Shown here piece by piece: positions 62,915 to 64,000 of a stretch of 64,000 bases of DNA. The notes below the pieces were generated by a model. It saw only the letters and a list, made by a program, of their open reading frames with translations, was not told the origin of the DNA and searched no databases. The stretch is from positions 1,426,001 to 1,490,000 of the forward strand of contig NC_017093.1 in NCBI RefSeq assembly GCF_000284295.1, given 5' to 3'. A program made the translations under genes and the position numbers. The stretch comes from Actinoplanes missouriensis 431. Its GTDB lineage: Bacteria; Actinomycetota; Actinomycetes; Mycobacteriales; Micromonosporaceae. Each line of letters begins with the position of its first letter. Position 1 is the first letter of the stretch.

Positions 62915-62951
62915 GTCCTGATTCTTTCCCGAAGATCCCTCGCTCACAAAC

Positions 62952-62985
62952 AAACAGGGCACGCCTTTCGGCGTGCCCTGTTTTT
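62952..62985 (-). terminator. Rho-independent terminator of sucB
   Basis: A 14-base stem AAACAGGGCACGCC / GGCGTGCCCTGTTT with loop TTTC. On the minus strand a T-rich tract (TTTGTTTGTG) follows, and on the plus strand TTTTT, so it can act in both directions. Confidence 0.88.
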
Positions 62986-62989
62986 CACC

Positions 62990-63037
62990 TACCGGCTGTC
63001 ACAGCTACCGGCTGTTACAGCCACCGACCGTCACAGC
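62990..63037. repeat. 16-base tandem repeat (3 copies) covering the sucB stop
   Basis: Period 16, starting at 62990, 63006 and 63022. On the minus strand each copy reads GCTGTRACRGYCGGT. The copy nearest the gene holds the real Leu-stop of sucB. Confidence 0.85.
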
Positions 63038-64000
63038 CCGAGGTCGGCCTCGAAGTGGCCGCCCTCCAGCCGCTCCTTCAGCGTGCCCAGGAAGCGGGCC
63101 GCGTCAGCGCCGTCCACGATCCGGTGGTCGTAGCTGAGCGCCAGGTAGACCATCGAGCGCGGCGCGATGATCTCGCCCAGCTCCGGGTCGTTCACGATCA
63201 CCGGGCGCTTGACGACCGCGCCGAGACCGAGGATGCCGACCTGCGGCTGGTTGATGATCGGGGTGTCGAAGAGCGCGCCCCGGCTGCCGGTGTTGGTCAG
63301 CGTGAACGTGCCGCCGCCCAGCTCGTCCGGTCCGATCTTGTTGTTCCGGGTCCGCTCCGCGACGTCCGCGATGCGCTTGGCGAGGCCACCCAGGTTCAGG
63401 TCGCCGGCGTCCTTGATGACCGGGACGACCAGGCCCTTCGGCGCGTCCACCGCGATGCCCAGGTGCTCGGCGCCGTGGTAGGTGACCGTGCCCGCCTCGA
63501 CGTCGATCGAGGAGTTGACCACCGGGTGCTGCTGCAGCGCCTCGACCGTGGCCAGGGCGAAGAACGGCAGGAAGGTGAGCTTCACGCCGTGCTTGGCCTG
63601 GAAGTCGGCCTTCGCCTTGTTGCGCAGGTTGGCGATCTTGGTGACGTCCACCTCGACCACCGTGGTGAGCTGCGCCGAGATCTGCAGCGACTCCACCATG
63701 CGCCGGGCGATGGTGGCCCGGATGCGGGTGAGCTTCTCGGTGCGGCCCCGCAGCGGGCTCGGCTCCGCCTTGGCGGCGGGCTTGGCAGCGGCCGCCGCCG
63801 GGGCGGACGCATCTGCTGCGGGGGCCGGGGCCGCCTTGGCCGCGGCAGCCTTCTCCGCCGCGTCCAGCACGTCCTGCTTGCGGATCCGGCCACCGACGCC
63901 GGTGCCGGACAGCGTGGACAGGTCCACGCCCTTCTCGGCGGCCAGCTTGCGGACCAGCGGCGTCACGTAACCGGCGTCGCCGGCGCCGTTCGACTTGACC
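63031..64000 (-). CDS. sucB: 2-oxo acid dehydrogenase E2, dihydrolipoyl acyltransferase (partial, 5' end outside window)
   Basis: The frame is open to the window edge. The first visible part is the peripheral subunit-binding domain ([34 protein letters not shown]). An Ala/Pro/Lys linker follows, then the catalytic core with [36 protein letters not shown] and the active-site block [18 protein letters not shown] with its His and Asp. The lipoyl domains, the targets of LipB and LipA, lie beyond the edge. By its location (DlaT/Rv2215-like) it serves pyruvate or 2-oxoglutarate dehydrogenase; which of the two cannot be told. A clear terminator follows. Confidence 0.94.
   Translation of the reverse strand, partial: VKSNGAGDAGYVTPLVRKLAAEKGVDLSTLSGTGVGGRIRKQDVLDAAEKAAAAKAAPAPAADASAPAAAAAKPAAKAEPSPLRGRTEKLTRIRATIARRMVESLQISAQLTTVVEVDVTKIANLRNKAKADFQAKHGVKLTFLPFFALATVEALQQHPVVNSSIDVEAGTVTYHGAEHLGIAVDAPKGLVVPVIKDAGDLNLGGLAKRIADVAERTRNNKIGPDELGGGTFTLTNTGSRGALFDTPIINQPQVGILGLGAVVKRPVIVNDPELGEIIAPRSMVYLALSYDHRIVDGADAARFLGTLKERLEGGHFEADLGL

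Overview
The window looks like chromosome from a high-GC actinobacterium, most likely Micromonosporaceae (Actinoplanes-like). The base composition, the many GTG starts, the mycobacterial-type glnA1/glnE/glnA2 and lipA/lipB/sucB neighbourhoods and a complete actinobacterial type VII secretion (ESX) locus all point that way; the genus is an inference. No tRNA, rRNA, CRISPR, phage or transposase gene was found.

Layout. 0-8 kb: the 3'-truncated ribA, a DUF3533-type membrane protein, a Ser/Thr dehydratase, a membrane protein, a degenerate GAPDH homologue divergent from a small TIR-domain protein, a TauE/SafE exporter, a methyltransferase and asd. 8-13 kb: a SPOR-like small protein, a very long histone-H1-like Lys/Ala/Thr protein and an RNB ribonuclease. 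13-24 kb: panB, nadE, glnA2-type glutamine synthetase, an ECF sigma factor with a membrane partner, a DUF350 protein, an oxidoreductase, a GATase and glnE. 24-33 kb: a zinc-ribbon membrane protein, an OhrR-like MarR regulator with a visible operator, GT-C membrane glycosyltransferases, a phytase-like secreted protein and a DUF218 protein. 33-35 kb: glnA1 behind a recognisable GlnR box, and an RDD protein.

35-52 kb holds the ESX locus: a collagen-like WXG-related protein and a companion, two small Esx proteins, a mycosin that has lost every catalytic residue, EccB, EccD, EccC, a protein of unknown function, EccE and an EccA-like AAA+ ATPase fused to a beta-helix. As I recall the M. tuberculosis map (Rv2215-Rv2225), the flanking genes (sucB, TIGR01777, lipB, lipA, DUF4191 | RDD, glnA1, glnE, glnA2, panB) are neighbours there. 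The ESX locus therefore appears to sit between the DUF4191 and RDD genes of an otherwise conserved block.

52-64 kb: DUF4191, a LuxR-type AAA regulator, small proteins, lipA, an archaeal-type aspartyl-tRNA synthetase preceded by a T-box riboswitch, DUF5808, lipB, a GT-C protein, a TIGR01777 epimerase and the 5'-truncated sucB. lipA, lipB and sucB are functionally linked, because octanoyl transfer and sulfur insertion make the lipoyl cofactor that the E2 enzyme carries. glnA1 (which has the adenylylation tyrosine), glnE and the GlnR box form a nitrogen-control module.

The most interesting observations are the Asp-type T-box with a textbook antisequestrator, the pseudo-mycosin, the GAPDH homologue with a dismantled active site next to a TIR gene, and a recurrent pattern of short tandem repeats at gene 3' ends.
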